Positions 1-15,879 of a stretch of DNA of 64,000 nt are shown one piece after another. Under the pieces are notes generated by a model. The model was not told where the DNA came from, did not search any database, and saw only the letters and a program-made list of their open reading frames with translations. This DNA is from Flaccisagitta enflata (Eukaryota > Chaetognatha > Sagittoidea > Aphragmophora). A program made the position numbers and the translations under genes. Position 1 is the first letter of the stretch. Each line of letters begins with the position of its first letter. The stretch is taken from positions 5,270,001 to 5,334,000 of the forward strand of contig OZ231126.1 in NCBI GenBank assembly GCA_965153355.1. Direction: 5' to 3'.

Positions 1-225
1 ATGTTTCGCTCTGGCGGAAAAAGCAACTGTACTTGTACCTAGTGGATCAGCTTTATTGGATATTAGACCGATGGTCAATCATTGTCCTCTCTGAATCCTT
101 GTTCATGTTTGTATGCGAGATGGGGTGCTCAATATCGTCTCACTTGTCAGTTTATCAAGCATCAAGACCGCACAAATTTGCGCGTAACTCTTATTTCTTG
201 CTGTTTGTGCATTTTCTTTGCCAAG

Positions 226-2591
226 GTGGAGATCTGTCCTAGTTGCAAAGGAAATCGAACGACGAGCAAAGACGGTTTGACTAAATGCACTCATTGCAAA
301 GGATCCGGAATGGAGACGTTTACTCAAGGACCTTTTGTCATGAAGAGCACCTGTCGGAAGTGCGCTGGTTAGTAAAGATACCGCGATGTAAACGGGTGAA
401 AGAATGAATTTATGATTGAAGGGTCCCGAATGGAAACGATTACAGACGGGACCCTAATAAGAGCGGAGGAGGGACCAACAGTTTTAGCATCACCCCCTAC
501 AGTTTATGTGGCTCAAGCAAATTTCTCACTTACTGTGGCGGACTATACTTTAGATGGATACAATTGGCGCCACCGTAGTGATTTTTGAATTTCCACCTAG
601 AACACCCCCAAATTGTCAAAATTGAAGAAAAAATTGCTCATTTTTTATGTAGGCCCCGGGGAGTAATTTTGCGAAATTTAAGGGTGTTCTAGGTGGAAAT
701 TCAAAAATCGCCACGGTGGCGCCATTTGTATCCACCTAAGGTGTAAACCGCCATAGCAAGTGAGAAGAATGCTTGAGCCATATAAGCTGTAGGGGGTGAT
801 GCTATAACTTTGGGTCCTCCTCCGCTCTTATTAGGGTCCCGTCTGTACTCAAAGGACCTACTGTCATGAAGAGCACCTGTCGGAAGTGCGCTGGTTAGTT
901 GAGATGCCGTGATAGGAATGAATGAATAAATGAATGAACGAATGAACGAATGAATGAATGAATGAATGGAAAAATACCCTAAAGAGTCTTCAGTGCTTTG
1001 GTAGTGAGACGACAGCATTTACAGTACTTGTTACCACAATAACGAGTGAGAATAGATGAACCTTAAAATTGTCGATTTTCAATGGTTGCAATCATGATGA
1101 AAGCGTTTCTCCGACTCGCAGGTCAAGGAACGATGTTAAAGGATCCATGTATGGAGTGTTTCGGCAAAGGCCGCGTTCAAGGCCGGAAAGAAGTGACAGT
1201 TCCAGTCCCTGCCGGCGTGGAAGACGGACAGACCATCCGGATGTCTGTCGGTGACACCGAAGTCTACGTCATTCTCAGAGTCGCGCCGAGTGAATATTTC
1301 AGGAGAGAGGGCGCTGATGTGCATTCCGGTAAGATTTGGATTTATTTGCTCTTGCAGCAATGGCTTCACCAGTAATGGCCTGCTATAAGTTCATATAATC
1401 TACCAATCAGAAGAACTAACAAGCAATATCTCACCCGAACAACATGGCACTCAAACGCATTACCAAACGAATTATCAACCAAACGGAGTATACTCAAACG
1501 GATTATCAACCAAACGAATTATCATCCAAACAAACTATAATCTAAACCATCTATCGACCAAACAAACTATCGACCAAACAAACTATCGACTAAACAAACT
1601 ATCGACCATACAAACTATCGACCAAACAAACTATCAACCAATCGATCCACCAATCGATCTATCAATTACCAACCAATCGATCAACTTAGAGATCATTGAA
1701 TCCATAGTTGTTTTCACATTTTTAATGAACCCGTGTTTCAGATTTGAAAATCTCCGTGGCTCAGTCGGTTCTTGGGGGATCGGTTCGCGTCCGCGGCATC
1801 TACGAAAACATGGACGTGGATATCCCAGCTGGAACAGGCTCGCATAAGATCATCAAACTCTCCAACAAAGGTAAGCGCAAACGCATCAAGCCAGATTTCA
1901 AACATGGCCCGCCTGTGACGATTGTGGTTTCCAAAGCTTTGGAAATGCCAGTCGGACATATGACCTAAGTGTGCACAAAAACGATATATAAACACATGTG
2001 AAAGGAAAAAGTAGTCACACCATATCATTTACAGTCGTGCCACACTCCTTATTTACATTGTAATGAATAGGGAGAAGGAAAAGGAAGAGGAAGCTCCTAT
2101 ACTTTACTATGGGAAAGGTAGGGTTGGCACGACTATAAATGATAAAATCTCATGAACTTTTCCTTCTAGTTCTCAGGTTGTTATGTGATTTCGCATGGTC
2201 TGGTGATATGTCCGATTGGCATTTCCAAAGTAGGTTGATACCGACACCCCCCCCCCCATTGAATATATTTTACTTCGCCTTCCTCTCTCCAGGATTAAGT
2301 CGCGTCAACTCCTACGGATACGGCGATCATTATCTCCACGTCAAAATCCACGTGCCGACGAAATTGACGGAAATGCAGCGTTCTTTACTCGAGGCCTACG
2401 CTCAGACTGAGCTCGATCGCGTAGGCAGCGTCAAACTGTCGCCTTCCAACACTCCTCCTCCTCCTCCTCCTTCTTCCGGTGGAAACGATCATCGAAACAA
2501 CGAAAACGCGCCAGGAGACAGAGATTCGTCATCTACCAACGCCGAAGATGACGAAACCATTATGGACAAAATCAAGAAAAAGCTGTTCTGA
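226..2591 (+). CDS. DNAJA3: Mitochondrial type I DnaJ/Hsp40 (TID1/DNAJA3-like), 3' part of gene
   Basis: This is the C-terminal part of a type I J-protein, the co-chaperone that stimulates mitochondrial Hsp70. Four exons join in frame: 226-367, 1122-1328, 1742-1870 and 2293-2591 (stop TGA 2589-2591), each with AG/GT borders. The first exon encodes most of the zinc-finger domain (CPSC, CTHCKGSG, CRKCAG) and the second finishes it (CMECFGKG). Next come the substrate-binding beta-sandwich regions, with PAGVEDGQTIRMSVG and FRREGADVHS, and in the last exon INSYGYGDHY-like sequence (VNSYGYGDHYLHVKIHVP). The tail has a proline run, is acidic, and ends KIKKKLF. The J domain and the mitochondrial presequence lie upstream of the window. 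The order and wording match animal DNAJA3 rather than cytosolic DNAJA1/2, which end in a CaaX box. The first CxxC unit is atypical (CPSCKGNR lacks the final glycine). Confidence 0.9.
421..893 (+). pseudogene. Tandem duplicate of DnaJ exon 3' end, split by a transposon
   Basis: Positions 421-442 plus 846-893 reproduce the last ~70 bases of the exon ending at 367, including the codons for MKSTCRKCAG and the GTTAG donor. The two halves are separated by a 403-bp inverted-repeat element (443-845) with a TA target duplication. The copy has no acceptor site and is interrupted, so it cannot be a working exon. Confidence 0.75.
443..845. mobile_element. Fold-back MITE with TA target duplication (Tc1/mariner-like ends)
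   Basis: The ends are CAGACGGGACCC and its exact complement, flanked by TA at 441-442 and 846-847. The arms stay complementary for about 160 bases each (443-~610 against ~680-845), so nearly the whole element is a hairpin. It has no ORF. The empty site is reconstructed by comparison with the parental exon at 321-322 (TTTACTCAAG). A diverged relative starts at 63609. Confidence 0.85.
904..968. repeat. (GAAT)n microsatellite in DnaJ intron
   Basis: Runs of GAATGAATGAAC directly follow the duplicated donor site. Confidence 0.8.
1490..1680. repeat. Degenerate ~16-bp tandem repeat in DnaJ intron
   Basis: The unit ACAAACTATCGACCAA is repeated about ten times with variation just upstream of the third DnaJ exon. 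Confidence 0.75.
1929..2231. repeat. Nested inverted repeat in last DnaJ intron
   Basis: The outer arms (1929-1964 against 2199-2230, sharing TTGGAAATGCCA-type sequence) and inner arms (ATCATTTACAGTCGTGCC and its complement) fold the segment back on itself. It is probably a decayed fold-back transposon, but I could not define a target duplication. Confidence 0.5.
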
Positions 2592-3222
2592 AGACCCAAA
2601 TGTTGTTGACGTGGCGAGCAAACTTTGAGTAGAAGATGAGAGGGTGATTGACTTTTTTGAAGATTCTCTCACCTGCCCTAGTACCCCTCAGCGTTTTATC
2701 GACCTTGCATGAAAACTCTGTTTTGAAATTCAATCCGTATTCGCTGTGATAACTGGTTTTGTCATGATGACGATGATGATGATGGTGACAAATTGACAAT
2801 GCCTTTGCTGAGGAGAATGACCGCGTATGGGAATTGATTGACAAGCCGCGGCGTAATCAATCATGTGAAGTTATATATTACATACTATTTTGGGACAAGT
2901 CCAGGAAAATAACCGGGGAGTTTGGTTTGTCTCAGTGAGCTTCATGTATACCAAGTTGGAAAAATGGAATCAGAAAAAAATATAATTCTTGTCGGTAAGT
3001 TCCAGTTTAAATGTCGTAGATATGCGTTATAGAAGTTAGCACATTTTTCCTCCTTACAACGTGCGCCGTTTTTGTTTTCAGTTTTTCTGAAGAAATCACT
3101 TTCAACGCTCTCTGATGTCGACGACTTGAGTTTCCCTTGTGGAATCTCGCCTATCGAGTGAAACTGGTTAAATTGCTGAACTGACTTGAGACAAATATTG
3201 AAACTTGAAATAAAACTCGAAA
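2592..3222 (+). other. Intergenic spacer DnaJ-NDUFS7
   Basis: This 630-base stretch holds the 3' UTR of the DnaJ gene and the promoter/5' UTR of NDUFS7 in the same orientation. A short GATGAT run lies near 2765-2785. I see no clear AATAAA poly(A) signal and no further gene. Confidence 0.5.
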
Positions 3223-7108
<3,886 letters not shown>

Positions 7109-7707
7109 GAGACTGGCACTTATTCAAATGGGGTGCCGAATCTGAAGACGGGAAGTATTCGTATGGGGGATACCTCGGCTCATTTTAAGACTGATCAGAT
7201 ATTTGGTATCGCGGTGGGGTCAAACAGGGGCATGAAATTGTGTACGGTTGATTATCTTTTACTGAAAAGAAGGATAGAAAGATTTACTTGCGAATGATCT
7301 ACTGCTAAATATTCTAAAAAGTATAGTGTTCAAATGTTCATCATTTCGTCCCACTGACATAAGATCGGCCTCATTCGTTGCACAAGCTACTGTTAACTGA
7401 CTAAATGTTTTAGCGGACACTCGAAATATTAACAAAAATGAACCCGGATAGTTTTCTTATACTAGATGTTAGCTTACATCTCCTTTGTGAGGTCCTTGTC
7501 CGGAACGGGGATGGTTTTGAATGATGTCCTGAGCGTAATTGATTGCAGCCAGACTAAAAAGCCACGGTAGTCATTATTCTGGCCCATGTCAATCGCTGTT
7601 GTTTCACTTGATTGTATGTCTTATTGTATAAAATAATATACTCATCTTGATCCGTAGTTCTGTACGGCTCTGATATGTTTTTTCGTCTCTACTTATCGAA
7701 TCATCAA
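7109..7707. other. 3' flank of NDUFS7, no gene seen
   Basis: Unique-looking sequence without repeats or a convincing reading frame. It should contain the 3' UTR of NDUFS7. Confidence 0.5.
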
Positions 7708-7835
7708 CAACAAGGCCAAGTAGGCCAACAAGGTGCGACGTGTGGATCGTCGAACGAATGCGTTACCAACTAACCAACCAACCGACCGACCGACCGACGG
7801 ACACAGCCAGTAATAGAGGTGCTTTGTCGCACCTA
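7708..7835 (-). mobile_element. HINE/DINE-1-like element, AGGTGC subfamily
   Basis: Read on the - strand it begins TAGGTGCGACAAAGCACCT, has a GTCGGT-rich core, then GTCGCACCTTG (complement of the 5' end) and a GGCC-TACTT-GGCC hairpin ending CTTGTT. A nearly identical copy in the other orientation lies at 40166-40293. Confidence 0.6.
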
Positions 7836-8355
7836 CAAAATTCCTACAACCAATCTGTATAATAACTTTTTGCTCGATTGTCGGTCGAGATCTCGACGAC
7901 GATCAATTGCAGTCTAAATGATAACTAAGCTAGATAGCGAAAAATAAACCCTGTTCCTCTTCAATCACAACCTCGAATTTTTGCCTGAATGTCCGCGATG
8001 GTCATGCGAGTGCGTACATCAAATTTCAAGTCAATATCTTCGATAGTTTAGAAGTTATGATAATTTTTCTATATTAAAATCCAGCTTCGATAGGAAACAA
8101 TTTCAAAACGGCATTCAATCCTTACTCAACTACCAACTGACTTTTGATTTACTCTGCTAAGTGGAAGAACTGCTTAATGAGCGCTAAGAAACCGCGCGCG
8201 AAGAAGCTGCTTAATGAACGCAAGCCGTGAACCTTAGCCGTGCGCGTAAATAAATGAATCCTTCGCCAAATAGAGAAGGGAAAGAAGGGAGAAAAGAGAG
8301 AGAGAGAGAGAGAGAGAGAAGAGAGAGAGAGCGAAAGAGAGAGAGAGATGTTTCA
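7836..8355. other. Spacer with (GA)n tract, no gene seen
   Basis: Mostly unique sequence followed by a GAGA tract at 8291-8350. No supported gene. Confidence 0.5.
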
Positions 8356-9133
8356 TCGGCGAAGCACAACGCAATCCTCCTTATTACTTCTGAACTGGTA
8401 ACGGGTCAGGGATCTTCTTGATAATTATCAATTGATCCCAGTCTGTTCACTTATCCTTTTGGATCTCGCGGGATCTTTTCAGATCTGGATCCAGAGCTCC
8501 CTCTAGTGCATCAAAGTAAGCTCAATTTTCTTTAGAAAAATCTGATTCAGTGCATGACACTCAGAGATACTATGTAAGAGAGAAAGAGAGAGAAAGAAAA
8601 AGAAAGTGAAAAAAATTAAGTAAAAAATTTTGAAGCAAAAAAAACTTTAAAAGAAAAAAAATTTTGAAGCAAAAAAAATTTCAAAGTGAAAAAATTTCTG
8701 AAGTAAAAACAATCAATGAGTAAAAAAAATTAAACACAAAAAATTTTGAAGCTAAAAAAATTTTTAGCAAATGAAATTAAAAAAAAAATTTTTTTGAGTG
8801 AAAAAATTTTTTTGAGCGAAAAAATTTTGAAGCAAAAAAATTTAAGAGCAAAAAAAATTTTGAAGCAAAAAAAATTTTGAAGCGAAAAAAATTTCAAAGG
8901 AAAAAAATTTTTAAAATGAAAAAAAAAAATTTGAAGCGAAAAAATTTTTGAAGTGAAAAAATATTTTAAGTAAAAAAATTTAAATGGGAGAAAAATTTTG
9001 AAGGTAAAAAAAATTTTGAAGCAAAAAAATTTTGAAGCAAAAAAATTTTTAAAGCGAAAAAATTTTTGTGGCAAAAATTTTTTGAAGCTTTGACATGGCG
9101 CTTTTCAGCCTATATTCTCTCTCTCTTTCTTTC

Positions 9134-9230
<97 letters not shown>

Positions 9231-9446
9231 GTATCTCTGTTAAACACTGAGTGTTATGCATTGAATCAGATTGATGCACTAAAAGTAGCTCTGGATCTGG
9301 ATCCGAAAAGATCTAAAAGAATAAGAGAACTGACTGAGATCAATCAATAATTATCAAGAAGATCCTTAACCCTTTCTTAAAAGATCCCTGACCCGTTACC
9401 AGTACAGAAGTAATAGGGAGGATTGCGTTGTGTGCAGTGCCTGAGA
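8356..9446. repeat. Large inverted repeat with A-rich minisatellite core
   Basis: The arms 8356-8585 and 9225-9446 are complementary (for example CACAACGCAATCCTCC against GGAGGATTGCGTTGTG). Between them lie a ~20-bp minisatellite of the type AAAAAATTTTGAAGC (8600-9080) and a (CT)n tract (9118-9226). It looks like a decayed fold-back transposon expanded by simple repeats. Confidence 0.75.
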
Positions 9447-10220
9447 TGATGATTCACGTGTATCAATTATCAGTACTGGGCCGGATCGAGCATAAGATAT
9501 TTTGGGGCCAGATTGATTTTAATCTGCACAGAAAACGACCTACTAACAATAATGGCCCGTAATGAGGATAACTTAATCAAAACTCAAAGGAGGGGCCGTA
9601 TTGAAAAAAAGACTTGTGTTTTTTCAGCGCGAGGATGCGATCGTTTGCCAATGTGTCATCAATAAATCAAATACTACCTATTGTAATTATTTCGCGCTAA
9701 AAATTTTCTATTGAAATCCAAAGCAGAACTACAAGATCTATGCATTGGTGCCACTCCCAGGGTAATAGAAGGTGGCGTTTAGCCGTACAGGCAAGATCTT
9801 ACACGCAGTTGAGTTTGATTTCAGAGCAAAATCATAACTGTTCCAACCCTCATGCCCATCTTGTTCAAGCCCTAACTAAGCTCGTTACAACGTCGCGTTT
9901 AAGCTGCACATTGTTGGAATGAAGAAATTTTACTCCATAGCCAATTAGCCATCATGATATCAGTTGAATTAACATGCAAATTTGTTTAGTTTCTGCAACT
10001 TGGTCAGCTTTGTGAGACATGAATCAGATTAATGGAAACTTGACGGTTAAGGAATATAATAAAATGATTGTGAGTAATGATAGTCAAGCATCTTTGCCTA
10101 GCATAGACAGACTTTTTGAAACAAGGGAAGGACTGCTGACAATTGACGTTCTAGCCGAATTGGGTTTCTGGCATCTGGTAGTGTGTTTTGTTTTTGTCCC
10201 CGACGAACTGTTTTCGTCGG
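9447..10220. other. Unique spacer, no gene seen
   Basis: I found no conserved protein signature, repeat or RNA gene here. The ORF from 10019 runs into a TGTCTG repeat and is not convincing. Confidence 0.4.
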
Positions 10221-10239
10221 TGGACTATGAAGTAGCATG

Positions 10240-10376
10240 GTCGTGTAGTCTGTCTGTGTCTGTGTCTGTGTATGAAACCATATCTGTGTCTGTGGCTGTG
10301 TCTGTGAATGTGTCTGTGGCACCGTCTGTGTCTATGTCGGTATATATGTAGGTGTCTGTGTCCGTGTCTGTGTCAG
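10240..10376. repeat. (TGTCTG)n microsatellite
   Basis: Degenerate TGTCTGTGTCTG repeats. Confidence 0.85.
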
Positions 10377-10424
10377 AAAATTAAAAAGTAAAAGCTTTTA
10401 CCTACGCTTTGCCTATTATTTTTG

Positions 10425-10923
10425 TAGTAATATTTAGCTGGGACTTAGGTGGTTTACATAGGTAGAGGGTAGTAAAGGTTTATGAATTTTTTTTTTAATT
10501 TGGTATACAAGCAGAGGGTAGTAAATAAACAACCCACTGCAATTCGGAATTAAATACGAAGCCTAGTTTATAAGATGTGTGTTTATTTATGTAGTAATAT
10601 ATTATTAGGACTTAGGCAGTTTACGTAGGCAAAAAGTAGTAAAGGTTTATGAATTTTTTTTTAATTTGGTATGAGTAGAAGGAAAGTAAATAAGCAGCCC
10701 ACCGCAAGTCGAATTAAATCTGAAGCCTGGTTTATGAGATGGAAACTCTTATTTATGTAGTAATATGTTCTTAGGACTTAGTTTTTATATAGGCAAAGGG
10801 TAGTAAAAGTATGTGAATTTTTTAAAAACTTAGTAAACAGGTAAATAATGTCAATTAAACAGCTCTTTTAAAATTAGATTTAAATACAAAGTCTAGTTTT
10901 ATGATATATAAAACTTATTTATG
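10425..10923. repeat. Three tandem copies of a ~166-bp repeat
   Basis: Units start at 10425, 10592 and 10758 with TAGTAATAT and share GGACTTAG, AGTAAAGGTTTATGAATTTT and AAATAAACAG segments. The third copy is the most diverged. No coding signal. Confidence 0.85.
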
Positions 10924-10954
10924 TGTATACCTATAAAGCTGTTGTGAATACGCA

Positions 10955-11042
10955 TACACATACGCACACACACACGCACACACACACACACACACACACA
11001 CGCACATACACACACACACAGCACACATGCAAAAACACACAG
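10955..11042. repeat. (CA)n microsatellite
   Basis: ACACAC repeats. Confidence 0.95.
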
Positions 11043-11220
11043 CGCTTACATTACCAGCTGGCACCTTTTCATGCTGTGTGTACTTGCCTTGCGCGGTTGC
11101 ATCGAGACTCAAGGACCAAGGTTTCTTTGGACTTAGTGTTTAATGTTGAGTGTGTAGTCGTAGGCTTAAGGTATGGGTAATGTTTAGGTATGTAAATAAA
11201 TGGATGCATAAGAGGCCTCA

Positions 11221-11370
11221 TCTTATACGTGGACGTCAATTATTTTTAATTTTTTTTGAAATATTTTGAAATTTTTTTGCTTTGAAATTTTTTTTTTTTT
11301 TGAAATTTTTTTGAAAAAAATTTTTTTTATAAGTCTTTTTGAAATTTTTTTTTTGAAATTTTTTTTTTAA
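11221..11370. repeat. T-rich minisatellite (TTTTTTGAAAT)n
   Basis: Poor-quality repeats of TTTTTTTGAAATTTTT. Confidence 0.7.
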
Positions 11371-11407
11371 CGTAGTGTATCTTCTCGAGTCGCGTTTACG
11401 CGACGAG

Positions 11408-11457
11408 AAAGCTTCAAAAATTACAGTCCCCAGTCGGGGACTGTAATTTTGAAGCTT
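11408..11457. repeat. Strong hairpin, ~23-bp stem, 4-nt loop
   Basis: The arms AGCTTCAAAAATTACAGTCCC and GGGACTGTAATTTTGAAGCT are complementary except for one bulged base and are closed by the loop AGTC. It stands alone beside a T-rich repeat. Confidence 0.85.
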
Positions 11458-11459
11458 TT

Positions 11460-13195
11460 TTAAATTTCATTCACTTATTTCGGATATGGACATAGTTATT
11501 ATTTACTGAAAGCGTCAAAATGTCTTATCTAATGGGAAGTCGAATCCATTTGATATATTTAATTTTAGCTTCAACAATCAACAGAGACCGTATTCCCTTA
11601 CAATATTTCTACTAAACATTGGAACTAAGGGTTTTGAGTTGACGCGGTGTGGCGCCCCTTGTCTTTGCGCTTATGCCTCTGCTCTGCCCTTTGCTGACTC
11701 AGCTGATGAGAAATGAGACAGTTTTGACTTTTGAATGATTACTAGATTCTGGGAAATAGGACACGAGATCGTTAAGAAACAACCGGAACGTTGTCAAATA
11801 ACATTTTGGAAGGTTGAACGAAGAATTGGCTGTTATGGGACATTAACTTGCCTCGGCAGTATCGCAGAATCCGCGGGAATTGCCTCTGATCCCGGGTAAG
11901 TTCACCTACGGGAACCTTTCAATCAGTCAAAGCTTGTATGTACAAAGCTTGTCCGTCACATAAGCTGGTTCTAGAACTGCTTGGTTGTATGACAATTGGA
12001 ACAATATCCCTGACTATACCCAACTGATGTATAACTATATATTGCCACAATGCTACATGTTCTTAGTATTTTGCATTCGATTGATATGGTCAGGGACGTG
12101 ACTGATGTGATTTAGTCGACTGAATGAACTGATCGGAACATTTAAATGCATCAAACCATTGACTTGGATTACTTATTGGCTCAAACGATTTGATTCGATT
12201 AATGAAACTGGCTATTAAATGACCTGATGGTTCCATATGTTAAGTAACAATGCGTCAGCCCAATGGTCGTATTGCATTGTCATTTTCTGGCGGATTTCAA
12301 ACATTGCCCATCTTCACACGACGTTTGTAGGGTTACTTTGTTCAGCCCCAAATAAATTGGGAAATTGTTTGATTGTCATGATTCGATAAGCTGTAAAATT
12401 GTCTTTATACATTAATAATTACTTTGTTACAAATTGTACTGCGAACAGGAGGACCTATTTACTTTAGCTTCAAATAAAGAGAGTGATTCAAACTGCATAA
12501 TTTCAATAAATAATGGACAAGTCACACCCGTAATGGTTAACTCATATTGACAAACGAAATATGAGATTTGTTTGTATTTTGTATTTAGGGTGAACGGAGT
12601 CATCATCCCGGGGAGGTTGACCATTGACGATGGCGTCGGACGGTGACAGGATGATGAGGGCCCTTGAAGGTGAGTTCTCTTCTACATTACGATGCCCTTA
12701 CGGTGCCCTTACGATGCCCTTACGGGCCCTTGAACTTTCGCTTCTTCCGTATCGTAGTATCCCTTCCACATCCCACGCTGAAACGATATTTGATAACACA
12801 TGGTAACTTTTCACAAGTTTCAGTCGTGTGCACGAGGATCTTACCTGCTTTGTGTGTCGGTCGGTCTGTCAGTCCGTCAATCTGTTGGTCCATTTGTCCG
12901 CATCATTGCCTCTTTATCGGTTTCATTGCATTGCAACTCCTGCCCAAAAACTTGGTTCATGCTGTTTTAGACTGGGAGTAAATTTCCAGACATCCGAAAT
13001 CCGTCTCCCCCCTCTATGTTACAAAGTGCCTTTCAAATATGTTATTCAGACCCTCTTGGGCTCAAAATCAATGTGCTGCTCCTCTCTTTGCCCCTGGGAT
13101 TGGTGATGAGTGCACACCACTCCAACCACCAATCAATAAAATGGCCATAATATTATTCAAGATTTAACTGTACCATGGGAGTTCGATTTTTAGGA
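11460..13195. other. Spacer, no gene seen; weak HINE-like remnant near 12825-12990
   Basis: Mostly unique sequence. Around 12845-12900 there is a GTCGGTCGGTCTGTCAGTCC stretch resembling the microsatellite core of the dispersed HINE-like family. Short ORFs show no recognisable signature. Confidence 0.35.
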
Positions 13196-13239
13196 ATTTG
13201 GGTTGATGTAATATTTGGATGTTAAATAAATATTTTAAT

Positions 13240-14010
13240 TTTCTGACTTAGCAAAAAAATCAGAATTCAAACAAGTTAATTTTTGTGTCCGCAGCATTAA
13301 CTTTTGTGAACAATATTCTAATACAAATTGATCAATAACTTTTTACTATGATTCTTTTTAGAACTTTAAAAAATGCCTTTTTTTCTTCATTGCATTTGAA
13401 TTTTTTAAAGATGAAGAAAGTATAAATGATACTTGACCCACCAAAAAAATCAGAACTCAAAAAAGTTAGTTTTTGTGGTCACAGTAATGATTTTGAAACA
13501 AGGGAGTAAAGTCAGTTTGTGATAAAAATTTTCTACTAACTTCAATTTTTTGCAGTGAGCTCATTTTTTATGCTAGTCTCACAATTTTTTAGGTGACAAT
13601 AGTTTATCAAATTTCCGACTCAACAAAAAATCAGAACTTAGAAATGTTGATTTTTGCACTACTTTTTGTTGATTTTACTAAAAATTTGCAAAATTATCTC
13701 TTAAACACCTGTCGTCCCATCTCTTTAATGAAATAATTTTTTGAAACAGAGGCAGCTTTTTTCAAGTGTGTGATAGTTTTACAATTTATTGATCTGCTGC
13801 AAAAATCAGAACTTGAAAAAGTGTATTTTTGTGCCTGTGGCATGAGTTTTTGTAAAACATTACAAAAACCAAAAAATGCAAAAAAAAAAGTGATTCGGCA
13901 GATCATATTTGGATGCCTTTCACAAAAATTGATGCCATGGGTACATTTGTTGACTTTTTTTAGTTCTGATTTTTTCTCTGAGCCAGAAATTTGGAGTTCT
14001 ATTACCACCT
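13240..14010. repeat. Degenerate ~180-bp tandem repeat, last unit inverted
   Basis: The core AAAAAATCAGAACTCAAAAA followed by GTTAATTTTTGTG recurs near 13255, 13445, 13625 and 13800. A complementary copy (TTTAGTTCTGATTTTTTCTC) lies near 13960. Confidence 0.65.
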
Positions 14011-14089
14011 AGAAAATTTGGAAGCTAGTCAATAAATTGAACTCAGGGTAGGGGTTTGAATAGGCGGCCATTTTTATTGACGCCATGGT

Positions 14090-14349
14090 TAAGCCAACAA
14101 TATGACCTCTCAAGCCTCATTTTGAATTTTCCATCTCGGGCCTCAGATCTGCCCTCTACCCTGGCCTCATTTAAGTGTTCAGACTCCCCAAATCAACCCT
14201 TTACCGCCTCATATCGACCCCTTATGCAATCCAATCCGCCCTCTAAGCCCTGAAAAAGCTCCCAAGGGTCTCAAATGTGCCCTGCCCTGTTGTTACTCCA
14301 CTTCATCAGCTGATCCTTCCAAGCAGGACATCGGGTACCGTTGACCATG
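14090..14349. repeat. Left half of a dispersed minisatellite-associated repeat
   Basis: CCTCA-type minisatellite followed by TCCAAGCAGGACATCGGGTA, the same module as at 38525-38590 and, inverted, 22105-22250. The module is split here by the hAT-like insertion; its other half is at 15791-15830. Confidence 0.65.
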
Positions 14350-15790
14350 CAGGGAATGTAAGCGAATAAAAACCGCTTGAAAAAAACCGGTTTTTATTGC
14401 CGGTTTTTATTGGTTCTTTTCAAAGAAATTTTGAAAAAAACCGACGAAAGTGGTTTTTTTCAAAATTTTGACCCGAAAGAAGTTGCGCATGTGACCAAAT
14501 TCTAGGATTTCATTAAAAGCTGTAATTCTTACCCTTTTAAAAAACTTTACAGAACATTCAGAGTGATATATTTTATCTTCAAGTCATCAACTTCTTGTTT
14601 CTTCATATCAAAATTATATGACAAGTGGAACAATATCCCTCACTATACCCAAACTGAGAAATATGGCCTATGGAAGAAGGCCTCACTGACTAGTTACTAC
14701 ATGCATCACAACTAGTTTTCCATTTAGCAAAACTGACTTAGCAAACACCCATTCTGAGTCTGACCCAAAAGACTAGTTCTTACCAAATACAGATAAGGGC
14801 AAATGATTGTTACCTGTTTAACCAAAATTCAACAAATCACCCGAGGGTTACATTGTTAAGAAACCATACCCTTAAAGGATATAAATCATTGGTAATGCTA
14901 TCTGACATGGTGAGTGACAACATACTTAAAACAATGACAGAATTGTCAACAGTGAAACTGACAGTTTACAGTAGTCAATCAGATCGTATATGCATAGTGA
15001 CAAAAGTGACAACACTGACAATGACAATGATTCTCAAATGATTCTCAAAGTTCACCTAGATCTAGGGGCTGAAAAAAACCCAATAGCTTAATTTACATAA
15101 AAGCATAATTCTAGTTGGCTTGTTGCCCTAGTGAGATGAAATTCTGTATGAAGAAAGCCCATGGTTTTGCAAAGCTTCAGTTCTTATTTTATCTCACTGA
15201 GTTAACTAGAAGTATGCTTTTCATCAATTTCATGTAAATCAAGCTAAATATTGATACATGTTAGTTTCATCTCGGGTTTTTCTCTACCCTCAGGTCAAGG
15301 TGAAGTGATATTGACATTTATTCATTTTCACTTTTAGCAATGACACTAGCATGATTTACATCACATGCGCAACTGTGATTAATATAATTTTTTTTTTAAA
15401 TTGGTTTTGTATTCATCAAAACTGGTGAAATATCTTAGATCCATATGAATCATTGAAGTTGAGATCTTGGAAATCAACTACTTATGATGTTCTTCATGTC
15501 CAATCACTACTAGAAAAATAAGTTCAGTTTCCATGAGCAATAATGTCTGTACCAAATAGGCTCAATACCCTCAGTCTTACAAACTCTTTAACATCATAGC
15601 AATCTTTTTAGTATGCTTCAAAATAGTATACACCTGTAGAGTATGGTTTGAAAAGGTCATTTGTAATTAATGCGGTATTAAATTTTGAAAAAAACCGAGC
15701 TTTGAAAAAAACCCTGATAAAAATCGGTTTTTTTAAATAAATCGGGTTTTTTTGGTTTTTTTCAAAAATTTGGTTTTTTTACATTCCCTG
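14350..15790. mobile_element. Non-autonomous hAT-like element with 8-bp target duplication
   Basis: The terminal inverted repeats CAGGGAATGTAA and TTACATTCCCTG are flanked on both sides by TGACCATG (14342-14349 and 15791-15798), an 8-bp duplication as expected of hAT transposases. Inside the ends are arrays of GAAAAAAACCGG-type sequence and their complements. No transposase ORF is present, so movement would need a partner in trans. It interrupts a repeat module that is seen uninterrupted at 38525-38590. Confidence 0.9.
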
Positions 15791-15879
15791 TGACCATGTG
15801 TGATCCTTCGATGACTAATTCATCACTGCCCCTGGTCACCCGCACGCGACTTCAATAGCATTATATCCGGACTTGTATC

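Noticed and set aside
12427-13106. Small overlapping ORFs around 12.4-13.1 kb
   Set aside because: No conserved motif, overlapping in different frames, and partly in a HINE-like remnant.
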